The notes under the pieces were generated by a model, which was not told where the DNA came from, made no database searches, and worked only from the letters and a program-made list of their open reading frames with translations. The translations under genes were made by a program, and so were the position numbers. Below are positions 15,392 through 26,958 of a stretch of DNA of 30,240 nt, piece by piece (positions within the stretch are counted from its first letter, which is position 1; every line of letters begins with the position of its first letter). The stretch comes from Polychytrium aggregatum. Lineage: Eukaryota > Chytridiomycota > Chytridiomycetes > Polychytriales. The stretch spans positions 1-30,240 of the forward strand of contig NW_026516496.1 of the NCBI RefSeq assembly GCF_025602895.1, given 5' to 3'.

Positions 15392-18300
15392 GTCAATCAT
15401 GTCATAAATCTTCCTCCTGTAAATGTCTCCACGGTAAATCACTCTTCTGCCTTTTGCCATCTTGCCCCCGTCACCATTGCCACCGTTTCCACCGCTCTTG
15501 CTTCTTCGTCTTCGCCTCCCGAGCCTGACATCCAACGTCAGCCCTCCCTCGCTGTGACTCTGCTGTGCGGTCCAGAGTCCATACGGGCAACCGCCATGAT
15601 CGATACCGGCGCGGTTACTTCGTTTATGGACACTGGATTCGCCGCAACCCACGCTCTCCCCACCTTTGAAACTTCTTTCGTCATCACTCTTGCCGATGGT
15701 TCTTCGATGGAGTCTAGTCTTGGAGTTTGTGTTTCTATGATCACAGGCATCAGCCACTATGAACAAATCTCGTTCGCGCTGATTCCCTTGGCTTCATACC
15801 CGATCATCTTGGGTATGGATTGGATCAAGAAACACAAACCCTACTTTGACTGGCACCATGACTCTATTTTCTTGCCTTGCACCTCTATCCACAGTTTGGC
15901 CTCCCCGTTCTCTCCCGAGCCACAGTCCTCTAGGTCCAGCCCTGCCGAGTCCCCTGCTGAGGTCCCCGCCGAGCCTGCCGTGTCCCTGCCCGAGTCCAAG
16001 ATTGTTCCTGCCAAGTCCCCAGCCGAGTCCCCAGCCGAGCCCGAGATCCTCCCTGCCTTGCCTCCTGCCGTGCCCAAGCCCAGTCCTGCCTTGCCTCCTG
16101 CCGTCCCAAAGACCAAGACCAAGACCCAGTCCCTGCCCAGCGTCAGCCTGATCGGCAGCATCCCCTTCCAGCACGCCGTCCAGAAGGAAGGCCTGGAAGT
16201 GTTCCTCTTGGATGCTGCCCGAGTCCTGTCCCTCTGCTCCGTCGACGCTGGAGCCAAGCCCAAGGCCGAGCCCTCTGTCCCCTCCAAGTACTCGTCCTTT
16301 GCCAAGGTGTTTTCCAAGTCCGAGGCCGACAAGCTCCCCCAGCACCGCCCTTACGACCACACGATCCCGTTGGTCGAAGGTGCGTCTCCGTCGTTTGGGC
16401 CCGTCTACAACCTCTCCAAGCCGGAGATGGACGCCCTCCACACCTACATCCAAGAGAACCTCTCCAAGGGTTTCATCCGCCGTTCCGAGTCCCCTGCCGG
16501 TGCCCCAGTCCTGTTCGTCAAGAAGAAGGATGGCTCCCTCCGTCTCTGCGTCGACTACCGGGCCCTGAACAAGATCACCGTGCCGAACCGCTGTCCCCTT
16601 CCTCTGATTGCCGAGACGTTCGACAACCTCGGCAAGGCCAAGATCTTCACCAAGCTCGACATGCGAGGCGCATACAACCTTTTGCGCATCGCTGAAGGTG
16701 AAGAGTGGAAGACGGCCTTCCGCTGCCGCTACGGCCATTTCGAGTACAACGTCATGCCGTTCGGCTTGACCAACGCTCCTGCCTCGTTCCAAGCCTTCGT
16801 CAACGATGTCCTCCGAGAATACCTTGACCAGTTCGTGGTCGTCTACCTGGACGACATCCTCATCTACTCCTCCGATCCTGCCGAGCACGAGGCTCATGTC
16901 AAGAAAGTCCTGACCAAGCTCCAAGACGCCGGACTCTCACTCAAGCTTGAAAAGTGTGAGTTCGACCAGTCCTCCGTCGCCTTCCTCGGGTTCATCATCT
17001 CGCCCGATGGAATCTCCATGGATCCCGACAAGGTCAAGGCCATCCAGGAGTGGGAGATCCCCCGATCTGCCCACGACATCCAAGTCTTCCTCGGCCTGGC
17101 GAACTTCTACCGTCGGTTCGTCAAGGACTACTCCAAGATCGCCACCCCGCTGACGGACCTCCTGAAGAAGGACATCAAGTTCTCCTGGTCTCCCTCGGCT
17201 CAAACGTCATTCCTGAAGCTTAAGGAATGCCTGAGCACCGGTCCTGTCCTCCGCCACTTCGACCCCGAGCGTCAGTGCGTCATCGAAGCCGACGCATCTG
17301 ACTATGCTCTTGGCGCTGTTCTCAGTCAGCGCGACGACGAAGGCCTCCTGCACCCCGTGGCTTTCTACTCCCGGAAGCTGCTCGATGCGGAAATGAATTA
17401 TCAAATCTATGATAAGGAACTTCTCGCCATCGTCGCAGCCTTCAAGCAATGGAGACACTACCTCGAGTTCTCCTCCCAAGCCACCGAGGTCGTCACCGAC
17501 CACAAGAACCTCGAATACTTCCAGACCTCCCGCAACCTCAGCCGTCGCCAAGTCCGTTGGTCCGAGATCCTTGGCGATTACAACTTCGTCATCAGGTATC
17601 GACCCGGAACCCTCAACAATGCCGCCGACGCCCTCTCCCGCAAGGACAAGTTCCCTAAGGAGGGGGGTGACTCTCGTAGCTCCCCGAACACCCAGACCCT
17701 GCTGCCACCAAAACTCTTCGTTTCCGCCCTCCGAGCTGTTCCCGTTGCCCCCGAGTCCGAGGATATCGCCGCCCTCATCAAGTCAAACCTCAAGAAGGAC
17801 TCTACCTTTGGTCCGATCCTGTCCCAAGTCCTCAAGAACCCTGCCTCCTGTCCCGGCTACTCCGTCGACAACGACCTTCTGCTCTTTGAAGGTCTCGTCT
17901 GCGTCCCCGATGTTCCCGAGCTCAAGCGCAAGATTCTCGTCGAGTGCCACGACTCGCCGACCGCCGGCCACTTCGGCGTCGCCAAGACCTTCGAGCTCGT
18001 CTCCCGGACCTTCCACTGGCCGACCATGCGTCGCTACATCAAGGAGTATGTCTCCGGATGCGACACCTGCCAGCGGAACAAGCACTCCCGTCACAAGCCC
18101 TACGGACTCCTTGCCTCGCTCCCTGTTCCCGATCGCCCTTGGTCTTCTGTCTCCGTCGACTTCATCACCCAGCTTCCCGAGTCCTCTGGACACACAGCCA
18201 TCTGTGTGTTTGTCGACCGCTTCACCAAGATGGCCCACTTCGTCCCGTCAAGCAACGAGGCCAACGCCGAGGACACTGCTCGGATGTTTGTCGAGCACGT

Positions 18301-19234
18301 CTTCACCAAGCACGGTCTTCCAGACGATATCGTCTCAGACCGAGGATCTACCTTTGCCTCCAAGTTCTTCCAAGCCGTCCTGACCCGCCTCAAGATCAAG
18401 CACAAGATGTCGACTGCGTTCCATCCGCAGACCGACGGCCAGACCGAGCGGGTCAACGCCATCCTCGAGCAGTACCTCCGCTGCTTCATCAACTTCCAGC
18501 AAGACGACTGGGCCCAGCTTCTCCCTCACGCCGAGTTCACCTACAACAACACCTCTCAAGCAACCCTCGGCTGCTCCCCCTTCTTTGCCTACACCGGCTA
18601 CCACCCTCGTTTTTCCGTCGCCCTTCCCCGCACCACCAAGAATGCCTCCGTCGCCGACGATCAAGCCCGAGCCATTCACTCCCTCCACGATGAACTCAAG
18701 TTCAACATCGCCCTTGCCCAGGACTCCCAAGCCAAGTTCTACGACCCCGGCCACTCCCCTTCCCCTCCGTTCAAGATTGGAGACCGAGTTTGGCTCTCCG
18801 CCAAGAACATCAAGACCCAGCGACCCACGGCCAAGCTCGACCACACCAAGCTTGGGCCGTTCAAGATCGTCGCTCAAGTCGGTTCCCGCGCTTTCAAGTT
18901 GGACTTGCCCTCGTCCATGCGCATCCATCCGGTGTTCCACGTCTCCCTCCTCGAGCCTGCCGCCGATGACAAGATCCCAGGTCGAATCATCCCGCCCCCT
19001 CCACCCATCCAAGTCGACGGCCACGACGAATGGGAAGTCGAACAGATCCTGGACTCCAGGCTGTTCCGAGGTAAGCTCCAGTATCTTGTGCACTGGCGTG
19101 GCTACACGGTGATGGATTGCACCTGGGAGCCCGCCAGCAATCTTGCACATTGTCCGGAGCCTGTCGCAGCCTACCACTCCTCTCATCCCTCGAAGCCTGG
19201 CCCTCTCGGAGCTCGGGCCTTGAGAGGGGGGTAG
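15350..19234 (+). CDS. pol: Element C Pol: protease, RT, RNase H, integrase, chromodomain (via -1 frameshift)
   Basis: The frame is open from 15341 to TAG 19232-19234, about 1,290 codons. Protease DTGA is at 15602-15613, followed by ILGMDW. A Pro/Ala/Glu/Ser-rich spacer with repeated PAESPAE-like units separates it from RT (LPQHRPYD, VDYRALN, LDMRGAYNLLRI, MPFGLTNAPASFQ, YLDD 16844-16855). RNase H has EADASDYALGAVLSQ, YDKELLAIVAAF and TDHKNLEYF. Integrase has the HHCC module (~17947-18080) and catalytic D 18158, D 18338, E 18446 (D-x35-E). KLGPFKI and HPVFHVSLLEP lead to a chromodomain at ~19027-19190 (WEVEQILDSRLFRGKLQY). The stop codon directly abuts the 3' LTR, so the polypurine tract is coding. 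Confidence 0.93.
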   Translation, partial: KLLCLEKVGGAFLGVNHVINLPPVNVSTVNHSSAFCHLAPVTIATVSTALASSSSPPEPDIQRQPSLAVTLLCGPESIRATAMIDTGAVTSFMDTGFAATHALPTFETSFVITLADGSSMESSLGVCVSMITGISHYEQISFALIPLASYPIILGMDWIKKHKPYFDWHHDSIFLPCTSIHSLASPFSPEPQSSRSSPAESPAEVPAEPAVSLPESKIVPAKSPAESPAEPEILPALPPAVPKPSPALPPAVPKTKTKTQSLPSVSLIGSIPFQHAVQKEGLEVFLLDAARVLSLCSVDAGAKPKAEPSVPSKYSSFAKVFSKSEADKLPQHRPYDHTIPLVEGASPSFGPVYNLSKPEMDALHTYIQENLSKGFIRRSESPAGAPVLFVKKKDGSLRLCVDYRALNKITVPNRCPLPLIAETFDNLGKAKIFTKLDMRGAYNLLRIAEGEEWKTAFRCRYGHFEYNVMPFGLTNAPASFQAFVNDVLREYLDQFVVVYLDDILIYSSDPAEHEAHVKKVLTKLQDAGLSLKLEKCEFDQSSVAFLGFIISPDGISMDPDKVKAIQEWEIPRSAHDIQVFLGLANFYRRFVKDYSKIATPLTDLLKKDIKFSWSPSAQTSFLKLKECLSTGPVLRHFDPERQCVIEADASDYALGAVLSQRDDEGLLHPVAFYSRKLLDAEMNYQIYDKELLAIVAAFKQWRHYLEFSSQATEVVTDHKNLEYFQTSRNLSRRQVRWSEILGDYNFVIRYRPGTLNNAADALSRKDKFPKEGGDSRSSPNTQTLLPPKLFVSALRAVPVAPESEDIAALIKSNLKKDSTFGPILSQVLKNPASCPGYSVDNDLLLFEGLVCVPDVPELKRKILVECHDSPTAGHFGVAKTFELVSRTFHWPTMRRYIKEYVSGCDTCQRNKHSRHKPYGLLASLPVPDRPWSSVSVDFITQLPESSGHTAICVFVDRFTKMAHFVPSSNEANAEDTARMFVEHVFTKHGLPDDIVSDRGSTFASKFFQAVLTRLKIKHKMSTAFHPQTDGQTERVNAILEQYLRCFINFQQDDWAQLLPHAEFTYNNTSQATLGCSPFFAYTGYHPRFSVALPRTTKNASVADDQARAIHSLHDELKFNIALAQDSQAKFYDPGHSPSPPFKIGDRVWLSAKNIKTQRPTAKLDHTKLGPFKIVAQVGSRAFKLDLPSSMRIHPVFHVSLLEPAADDKIPGRIIPPPPPIQVDGHDEWEVEQILDSRLFRGKLQYLVHWRGYTVMDCTWEPASNLAHCPEPVAAYHSSHPSKPGPLGARALRGG
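19222..19231 (+). promoter_or_regulatory. Polypurine tract of C
   Basis: GAGAGGGGGG followed by TAG lies directly before the 3' LTR and doubles as the last codons of pol. Confidence 0.78.
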
Positions 19235-19815
19235 TGTCATGAACACCCTCTGCCTTTGCCCTCTTCCTTCCTTTGCCTTTGCCCTTTCCTTTCTGTTTGC
19301 CTGCCTTAGCGCTTTCCCTTCCTTCTGTTTGTTTGTTTCCCGCGCTGTGCTGCCTTGTTGTCTTCCCGCCAGCACGCGCGCTGTCTGTGTTCCGTTCCCG
19401 CTTCCTTGCTGTTGGTCGTGGGTTACGCCCACGACGCCGCCTCGACGCCGCCTGACGCCTTGGCGCCGCCATGCCGCCGCCACTGACGCCCGCTGACTCA
19501 CGGATCCCGAGTCACGGCCGCCACCTGCTTCGCTCGCTGCTTCGCCCTCCCCGCCGCTGCTTCGCTCCTGCCCCCTCGCTCTGCAACGTCGATCCTTGGC
19601 GCTCGCATAAATAGCCCTCCGACCAGCCTCTGTCTTTTGCCTTCGTCTTGCCACTTTGTATTTTTAGTATCCTAAGCCTTGGATCTAGAATAAAACTTTG
19701 GCTTCACACTTGACACTCTGTGTCCCAGTCCAGTCCCCGCTCCTCTCCCTACGTTCGAGTCTTGCATTAGGACTCTTGCGCGCTTCCCTGCTTGCCCCGT
19801 TGTCCAGTCTTGACA
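19235..19815 (+). repeat. 3' LTR of C
   Basis: This 581-bp copy looks identical to 13474-14054 and is followed by the GCTTC duplication. Confidence 0.95.
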
Positions 19816-21336
19816 GCTTCATCGATGGATACGCAAAGATCGCGGGGCCCATGACTCGGCTCTTCCGGAAGACGCATGGCTTCCAGTGGTCCCGCGAAGC
19901 CGATAAAGCATTCAGATCCTTGAAGGATGCCTTCGTTTCGGAGCCCGTTCTGGTGCATCCGGACCCATCCAAGCCGTTCGTCGTAGAGTCAGATGCGTCG
20001 GACTTTGCGCTTGGATGCGTGCTCTCCCAGCGGGGTGCTGATGATCGCCTTCATCCTTGCTCGTTCCATTCGCGGACACTCTCGAATGCTGAACGTAACT
20101 ACAGCATATACGAGAAAGAGCTGTTGGCGATCAAGGAGGCTTTCGAGGCGTGGCGACACTACCTCGAAGGCGCCCAGCATCCCGTTGCCGTTCTGACCGA
20201 CCACAAGAACTTGGAGTACCTGGCGACGGCTCGCATCCTAAACCAGCGCCATGCACGGTGGTCCCAGTTCTTGTCTCGGTTCGACATCCGCATCCAGTAC
20301 CGTCCTGGTGCGAGGAACGGCAAGGCCGATGCCCTGTCTCGTCGCTCGGACTACATCCCTTCGTCGGCCTCCGTGTCGAGGGATCCGCCTCTGCTTCTCG
20401 ATCCTGCCGCGGTGATACGCGTGCTCCGAAGCAGAGACGCCCGCTCTTCGGTTGCAAGTCGCAGTGACCCTGTGGACTTGCTGCAGCTCATAGCCGAAGA
20501 GCAGGCTCGGGATCCCGGTCTAGACAAATACCGTCGTGACCCGAAGTTCGTCTGGAATGGCCAGTACCTCACCTTCCAGAACAGGATTGTGGTCCCAGAG
20601 TCGTGCCGAGTTCCGGCGCTCAAGTCGTGCCATGACCCAGTCGCTGTGGGTCATCCAGGCATCCGACGGACTCTGGCTCTGGTATCGCGACAGTTTTGGT
20701 GGCAAACCTATCGGAAAGATGTCAAAGAGTACGTCTCGACGTGCGACACCTGTGCACGCTCGAAAGCTCCGCGACACAAGCCGTTTGGGTTCCTGTTGCC
20801 ACTCCAGACAGCCGATCGACCCTGGGGGACACTGACCATGGACTTTATCACTGATCTGCCAAAGTCCAAGGGTCACACCTGCATCTTTGTGGTGGTATGC
20901 AGCCTCACAAAGATGGCACACTTTATGTCCTGGCGTTCACTGCCGTCGGCGGAGGAGACTGCGTCACTGTTCCTCGACAATGTCTTTCGTCTCCATGGCC
21001 TCCCCGACACAGTGGTTTCAGACCGAGGAAGTCAGTTCACCTCTCGGTTCTGGAAGGCACTCTGCACGCAGCTCGGGATCCAAACCAGTCTGTCCACGGC
21101 CTTCCATCCCCAGACCGATGGACAGACTGAGAGGGTCAACCAGGTCATCAACCAATACCTGCGCTGTTACACGTCGTATCAGCAAGATGACTGGGCCGAG
21201 CTGCTGCCGTTGGCCGAGTTCTCTTACAATAACCTCGAGAACTCGTCAACACATGCCTCGCCATTCTTGGCAACCTATGGGTTCCACCCAAGGTTCGAAG
21301 TCCCCGTTGTCGCTGGCGGCCCTGATGTTCCCTCTG
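19816..21336 (+). pseudogene. pol: Element A pol, segment 3: RNase H and integrase, cut by B'
   Basis: The segment resumes in phase with IDGYAKIAGPMTRL. RNase H shows ESDASDFALGCVLSQ, YEKELLAIKEAF and TDHKNLEYL. The integrase zinc module (H-H-C-C, ~20629-20765, ending CDTCARSK) is followed by catalytic D 20841, D 21021 and E 21129 with D-x35-E spacing, then SYNN. B' is inserted after PDVPSV, downstream of the catalytic core and before the GPF/chromodomain tail. The frame is open throughout. The open frame continues into the B' LTR, but that extension is accidental. Confidence 0.9.
21332..21336 (+). repeat. Target-site duplication of B' (left copy; right copy 27749-27753)
   Basis: CTCTG precedes the TGTTAG edge and follows the CTAACA edge of B'. 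Confidence 0.95.
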
Positions 21337-22130
21337 TGTTAGAGTCCAAAGGGGACTCAACGGCAAAAGAAGGAAGTGAGCTCGAAGTGAGCTCAGGGAA
21401 AGCAAGGGTAGAGTCCGAAGTGGACTCGGAGAGGGAGCGAGGGAAGCAAAGATCCGTTCAAGATAAGACTTGTCTCGAAATGAGACGTGAGGAACACTCA
21501 GAGAATAAAGTAGAAGGCACTTTATTTAGTCCTATTTTGAACGCTAAGGTTCGACTACACATCGCGGGGGTCAGGCTATTTATAGACAAGTCCGGACTTG
21601 GCAGCGAAGGGCGGCCAAGGGAGGGAAAAGTGGGCGATCGAGCAGGGCGAAGGGGGCGATGCACGAACGAGGGCCGAGAAGGACCACCGAGACAGGCAGA
21701 GAACCAAAGCGAGAGAGGCGCAAGCAAAAGCGAAGCACCTGGCAGGAGAAACGTGCAAAGGCGAAGCAATGTGACTCAACGTCCAAGAAGCGGATTGGTC
21801 AAGTATAAGGTTGGGGCAAATGCATGCGAGATGAACAAGAGATCGGGGCGGTCAGGCAGGTCATGAGTCACCGGTGGGGGGACACATGACCGGCAGCCGA
21901 ATTGCAACCAATCGCAGCAAGGCGCGTGCACAAACAAACCGGCGCGTGCGAAGAAGACAAAGGAAGCGGAGCAGCGCGGGGAAAACGGAAGTGCGGAAGG
22001 AGCGGAAAAGACAGGCAAAAGGCGGAAAATCGGAGGGGAACTGCAAGGCTACACACAAACAAACAGAAAGGCAAAAGAACTAGCCAAGTGTGCAGTCAAA
22101 GTGGAGAACAAGCAGGAGCTATCCCTAACA
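21337..22130 (-). repeat. 3' LTR of B' (minus-strand element)
   Basis: This 794-bp LTR has three extra single bases relative to B's LTR: a G near 21373, a G in the G-run near 21980 and a C near 22081. It otherwise matches the B' 5' LTR apart from one extra A near 21349. Confidence 0.93.
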
Positions 22131-22133
22131 TCA

Positions 22134-22144
22134 TCCCCTTCCTT
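22134..22144 (-). promoter_or_regulatory. Polypurine tract of B' (minus strand)
   Basis: This is the reverse complement of the B polypurine tract at the equivalent place, directly inside the 3' LTR. Confidence 0.65.
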
Positions 22145-25100
22145 AGCGACGAACTCCGGGACGTCGCCTTCGGCTTTGAGGGATAGCGAAGGTGGAAGTC
22201 AGCAACAAGATCAGTGGCGTGGGAAACATTGGCAGCGGGCTCCCAAGACCGGTCAGTCTCGGAATAGCCCTTCCACTGAACCAAGTACTGTAAGCGACCA
22301 CGGAAGAGCCGAGAATCGAGAACAGTCTCGACCTCAAACTCTTCCTGGGAGTTAACAAGAATGGGAGGTGGTTCTGGTTGGGTGAACTCGGGAACAATGT
22401 CCTTCGTTCGGGGTTCAAGGAGGGATACATGGAAAACGGGGTGGAACTTTAAGTGTGGAAGGGAGTTTAAGCTCAAAGGCAACGGGGTTGATGCGGCGAA
22501 GAACTTTAAAGGGGCCAAGCTTTTTCTGGTCAAGCTTGTTGGAGGGACGAAGGGTGCGAATGTGGCGACGATCCAGAAAAACGAGGTCGCCAACGGAGAT
22601 GTCGGGAGTGGGGAGACGGGATTTGTTGGCCTGCACAGTGTAGGACTCTTGGGCAACCCGGAGGTTGGCCTTGAGATCCTCGAGAACGGTCTGAAGTCGG
22701 TCGACACGTTCTTCGGCAGAGGGCACAACAGAGGGATCACGAATGATAGAGGGATCGAAAATGGGGTGATGGCCATGGACTGCAAAGAAGGGAGTCATGC
22801 CAGTGGAGGTGTTTTCCGAGTTGTTGTAAGTGAACTCGGCAAGGGGAAGGTGAAGGGTCCAGTCGTCTTGCAGGTAATTGCAATGGATACGCAAATACTG
22901 CTCGATGACCTGGTTGAGAACCTCGGTCGAACCGTCGGTCTCGGGGTGGAAGGCAGAAGAAAGGGAAATCTTCGTCTTCAGAAGCTCATTGAAGCGCCTC
23001 CAGAAGGCCGAAGTAAACTGAGTTCCTCGGTCCGAAACAATAGACCGGGGACAACCATGCAAGCGGAAGATGTGGGAGAGGAAGAGTTCGGCGGTTTGCT
23101 CGCCTGTAACCGTCTTCGTGGTGGGCACAAAGTGTGCTTGTTTGGACAGGCGGTCCTTAACCACGAAGATCGAGTCAAAAGCCGTTCGAAGGTGGGAGAT
23201 CCGTGATGAAGTCCATCGACAGGTCCCACCAACGTTCGGAAGGAACGGGGAGAGGATGAAGTAAACCATAAGGGGAGTGACGGGACGGCTTGGCTCGCTG
23301 GCACGCTTCACAATTAGCAATGAAGCGACGCACAGACTTACGAAGCCGGGGCCAGTGAAAGTCCCGGGAGACTGAGCTCAACGGTCTTGGCAAGACCAAA
23401 GTGACCAGCGGCAGCGGAGCAGTGACGTTGCTCAAACACTTTGAGCTGGAGCTCGGGGGAAGGGACAACGATCAGGTCTTTAAAGTAAAGGAGACCGTCA
23501 CGGAAGGAGTAATCGCCATCAAGACGTTTGGCGTTAAAGTCAGAAAGGAGGGAACAAGAAAGGGTGGCAGCTCGAATCTCGGAAAGAAAGTCGGGATTCG
23601 AGCCGATAACAGTGATGCTGTCGAGAGAAATAGACTCGAACAGCTGAAGGAAGTTGGTGGAGTGGAGGGAGTCACCAGGCTTTATCTCAAAGTCAGAACG
23701 GCGACTGAGAGCATCGGCTTTGGTGTTGAGACGACCAGGGCGGTGGTAAATGCGAAAAGCAAAGTCAGAAAGGAATTGGGCCCACCGGAACTGGCGGCGA
23801 GAAAGTTGAGAAGCGGCAGTGAACCGGGTAAGGTTCTGATGATCAGAGAAAACAAGAGTGGGAATATCAGGGTCGGCAGCCATCAAGTAATGACGCCAGG
23901 CGGTAAAGGAATCGACAATGGCGAGGAGCTCTTTGTCGTGAGTGTCATAATTCACCTCGGCGGGACGGAATTGCCGAGAGTGAAAAGCAACGGGGTGAAG
24001 AGCGCCGTCAGGGTCAAACTGAGAAAGGACGGCACCCAAAGCAAAGTCAGAAGCATCGGGCTCGATGACAGCGGGTTTAGAGAAATCAAAGTATCGAAGA
24101 ATAGGTGCGGAAGTGAAGGAAAGTTTAAGAGAATCAAAAGCCTCTTGGGCCTCGGGAGACCAAGAGAAGGTGGAGGATTTGGTAGTGAGGGAAGTCAAAG
24201 GACGAGCAAGTGCGGAAAAGTCCTTGACGAAGCGGCGGTAAAAGTTTGCGAAACCAATAAAGACTTGGATATCGCGAGCAGAAGAGGGAACAGGCCAAAG
24301 GGAAACGGCCTCGACCTTGGCAGGGTCCATTTTGATGCCATCGGCAGAAATGATCATGCCGAGAAAGTCAACTTCAGAAAGGTCAAAAGAACACTTGGCC
24401 GGATTGACCTTAAGGGAGTGTTCACGAAGGCGAGAAGAGAACAAGCTTAACATGCTCCTCATGCTCCTGGGGATCTTTTGAGAAGATCAGGATGTCGTCA
24501 AGATAAATGACAACACAGACACCAAGGAGGTCCGAGAAGATGTCGTTCATAAAAAACTGAAAAGCAGCGGGGGCATTCGAAAGACCAAAGGGGATAACAT
24601 TGTACTCAAATGAGCCAGATTTGCAAACAAAAGCAGTCTTCCACTCATCGCCCTTCTTGACACGAACCAAGTGGTAAGCATCAGGAAGGTCAAGGTGTGA
24701 GAAGACGCGGGCAGAAGAAAGTTTATCCAGAAGATCCTGGAAGAGGGGAAGAGGGTAACGGTTCTTCTTCGTGATGGCATTGAGGCCTCGGTAGTCGACG
24801 CAAAGGCGAAGACCACCATTGGGCTTCTTCACGAAGAAGCAGGGAGCACCAACGGGAGAAGAGGATTTGGAGATCCAACCACGTGCGAGGGCGTTGGTCA
24901 GATACTCCGAAAGAGCAGATTCCTCGGCCGGGGACAAAGGATAGACTTTCCCCGGCTTTGGCAAACGAGGTTCCTTTCCATCCTCGGTCCGTACAAACTC
25001 AATAGACAAGTCATACGGACGGATGAGGAGGCAAGGAAGAAGGAGGGTCAGACTTGAGGCTGAAAACGTCGCCAAACTCATTGTATTTGAGTGGGACACC

Positions 25101-26024
25101 TCGAGAGTCAACAGGGGTGCCAGACTCGGCATACACCTTCGTCGTGAGCACGGACCTTATCGACACCGTAGGATACGTCTCCGGCGAAGGAGGACGGATA
25201 TCCATTTGGGCAGCGAAAATGTCGAGCTTGTCTTCCCGTGCAAGACGGAGAAGACTCGCCGCATTAACGAGCTCAATGTCGGGCGAAGATAAAGCCGTTG
25301 GCTCTTCAGAAAGCGAAGCAGAGTCAAGGCGGGAAGAAAGGGAAGGCGAAGTGCCAAAGGAGGGAACCGGTGTAAGGGAAGGACCGGAGGGAGGAGTCAA
25401 AGGCGAAGTGCCCGAAGGGGGAGGCGAAGAGCCGGAAGGGACGAAGTGTCCAAGGAGGAAGCAGAGACATCCGCGAGGATGTGTCCATCAGCAAGGCAAG
25501 AGGGATCGGAGAATGAAAGGGAGAGGGACTTCCAATTGAACAACTGGATTATGCAAGCGCATCCAGGGAAGACCAAGAGTGATGGGAGTGGTGGAGAGTC
25601 GAGTCACAAGAAAAGAAATCGACTCGGTGTGGGAACCAATGGTCAGAGTCAAAGGCACGGTTTGGAAACGAATGAAACCGGCCGAAGAACCATCAGCAAG
25701 GGAAACGGAGTAAGGAGTAGAAAGAGGGATAAGAGAGAGTTTATGGAGATCCGCAAAGGCAGGATCAATGAGGGCAAGAGCGGTGCATCCATCATCAATA
25801 AAGACAGAAAGGGAGATGGAGACCGGGCCAGAAAGACTCATGACGACAAGGGTGGCCGGAAGAAGAAGCTTATCGTCCGATAATGACGAGTCAGAGGGGG
25901 AAGATGTTCGTATCGCCGAACAGACCACCTCGCTTACTTGCGAGGTGCTGCTCGGCTGTGGGCATTTCCCGAGTTCCGTTTGACCAGAACCGGGCACTGC
26001 TGAACATCGCGACTGCCGGGACAA
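22143..26024 (-). pseudogene. pol: Element B' pol, broken by multiple single-base indels
   Basis: The domain order is as in B pol (protease with the same Asp-Asp-Gly motif, RT, RNase H, integrase, chromodomain), and YLDD and the DD35E residues are present. The frame is interrupted by single-base changes relative to B: extra bases near 22158, 22455, 23180, 23374, 24435, 25017 and 25541, and one missing base near 25439, plus a 3-base in-frame loss near 25399. Most indels duplicate or adjoin a neighbouring base. There are few substitutions. As written, the sequence cannot make a full Pol. Whether this is true decay or consensus error is discussed in the findings. Confidence 0.85.
25916..25970 (-). 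promoter_or_regulatory. Predicted -1 frameshift signal of B'
   Basis: The slip heptamer (reverse complement ATTTCCC at 25964-25970) and both arms of the 16-pair stem (25916-25923, 25926-25933, 25940-25955) match B without change. Confidence 0.7.
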
Positions 26025-26887
26025 GACTTTTCCCCGCAGTACAGGCAGAGACCCTGCTCACGACGTCGCTTTTTCTCGACGTCGGAGAGCTTAGCAGGGC
26101 GGACCGAGACAGAGTCAAGGTCCATGGGAGTGGGTGCAGAAGAGGAGGAAGAAGAAACATGCGCGGGAGAATGGTGGTGATGGGGAGCAGAGCGAGAAGA
26201 AGGAGGAGGAGGTTGGGAACGGGAGGAGATCTTGAGACGATGGAGGGCATCGTCGTACTCGACCGCTGCCTTGATCAACTCAGGCAGGGAAGCGGGAGCG
26301 GGGCGGAGACCGATGAGGTGGAACTTGACCTCAGACTTCAAACCCTCCTTGAAGAAGTGCATCTTGGTGGGTTCATCAGTCTGGACGCGGGCGGCGAGCT
26401 GGACGAAGCGGGTGGCGAAGGCTTGGCAGGACTTGAGCTGGACCAAGCGCTTGAGGTCGTTCAAGGCCTTATCTTGCGAGGAGGCCGTGTCCTCACCGAA
26501 GGTCGACTTGAGGGCAACTTCAAAATCCGCGAAGGAAGCCGGGAAGCGGTTGGCCATGTAGAAGGCGGCCTCGTACCACTTGAAGGCTTCACCGCGGAGG
26601 AAGGAGGTGGCGTACAGGACCTTCTGGCGCTCGGGCGCGAAGAAGGCAGGATCGGCGAGGAAAACCAGGTGGCACTGGGCGAGGAAGGCCGTCGTTTCAT
26701 CGCGGGAACCTAGGAACTCCTTGGGCTTGTTGACCTGGTAGACCTGGCGGGGAGCGGCGGCGGGAGCTTGCAGATCTTGGATCTGACGATGGAGAGCAGC
26801 GTTCTGGGTCATGAGGGCGTTCATACGCTCCTCCATGCGCGCCAGATACGCGTTGAGGTCTGCAGGGGGTGCAGCAGGCTCAGCCAT
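25934..26887 (-). CDS. gag: Element B' Gag with non-canonical zinc knuckle
   Basis: This intact 317-residue frame has an ATG at 26887 on the minus strand and stop TAA at 25934-25936. The sequence appears identical to B Gag, including the C-x2-C-x4-C-x8-C knuckle and PMDLD motif. It shares its 3' end with the frameshift signal of this copy. Gag could be made even though pol is broken. Confidence 0.9.
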   Translation of the reverse strand: MAEPAAPPADLNAYLARMEERMNALMTQNAALHRQIQDLQAPAAAPRQVYQVNKPKEFLGSRDETTAFLAQCHLVFLADPAFFAPERQKVLYATSFLRGEAFKWYEAAFYMANRFPASFADFEVALKSTFGEDTASSQDKALNDLKRLVQLKSCQAFATRFVQLAARVQTDEPTKMHFFKEGLKSEVKFHLIGLRPAPASLPELIKAAVEYDDALHRLKISSRSQPPPPSSRSAPHHHHSPAHVSSSSSSAPTPMDLDSVSVRPAKLSDVEKKRRREQGLCLYCGEKSCPGSRDVQQCPVLVKRNSGNAHSRAAPRK

Positions 26888-26944
26888 CGGATCGACGAGG
26901 GAAAGAGAGGCGAAAGAAGAAGAAAGGCCGGGAAGCCAAGAGGG

Positions 26945-26956
26945 AGCGTTCAAAAT
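26945..26956 (-). promoter_or_regulatory. Self-priming primer-binding site of B'
   Basis: On the minus strand this reads ATTTTGAACGCT, two bases inside the 5' LTR, complementary to the self-primer 12-mer in the same LTR. It is identical to B. Confidence 0.75.
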
Positions 26957-26958
26957 GA

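Larger units (their letters stand above)
13474..19815 (+). mobile_element. Element C: complete self-primed Ty3/Gypsy chromodomain element
   Basis: This 6,342-bp element is a family distinct from A and B, with two 581-bp LTRs that look identical, TSD GCTTC, intact gag and intact pol. It sits inside the pol of A and in the same orientation. It appears young and potentially active. Confidence 0.95.

Noticed and set aside
19698..21866. 722-codon frame spanning the C LTR, A pol and the B' LTR
   Set aside because: It is an accidental fusion across two insertion junctions; only 19816-21336 is real pol sequence.
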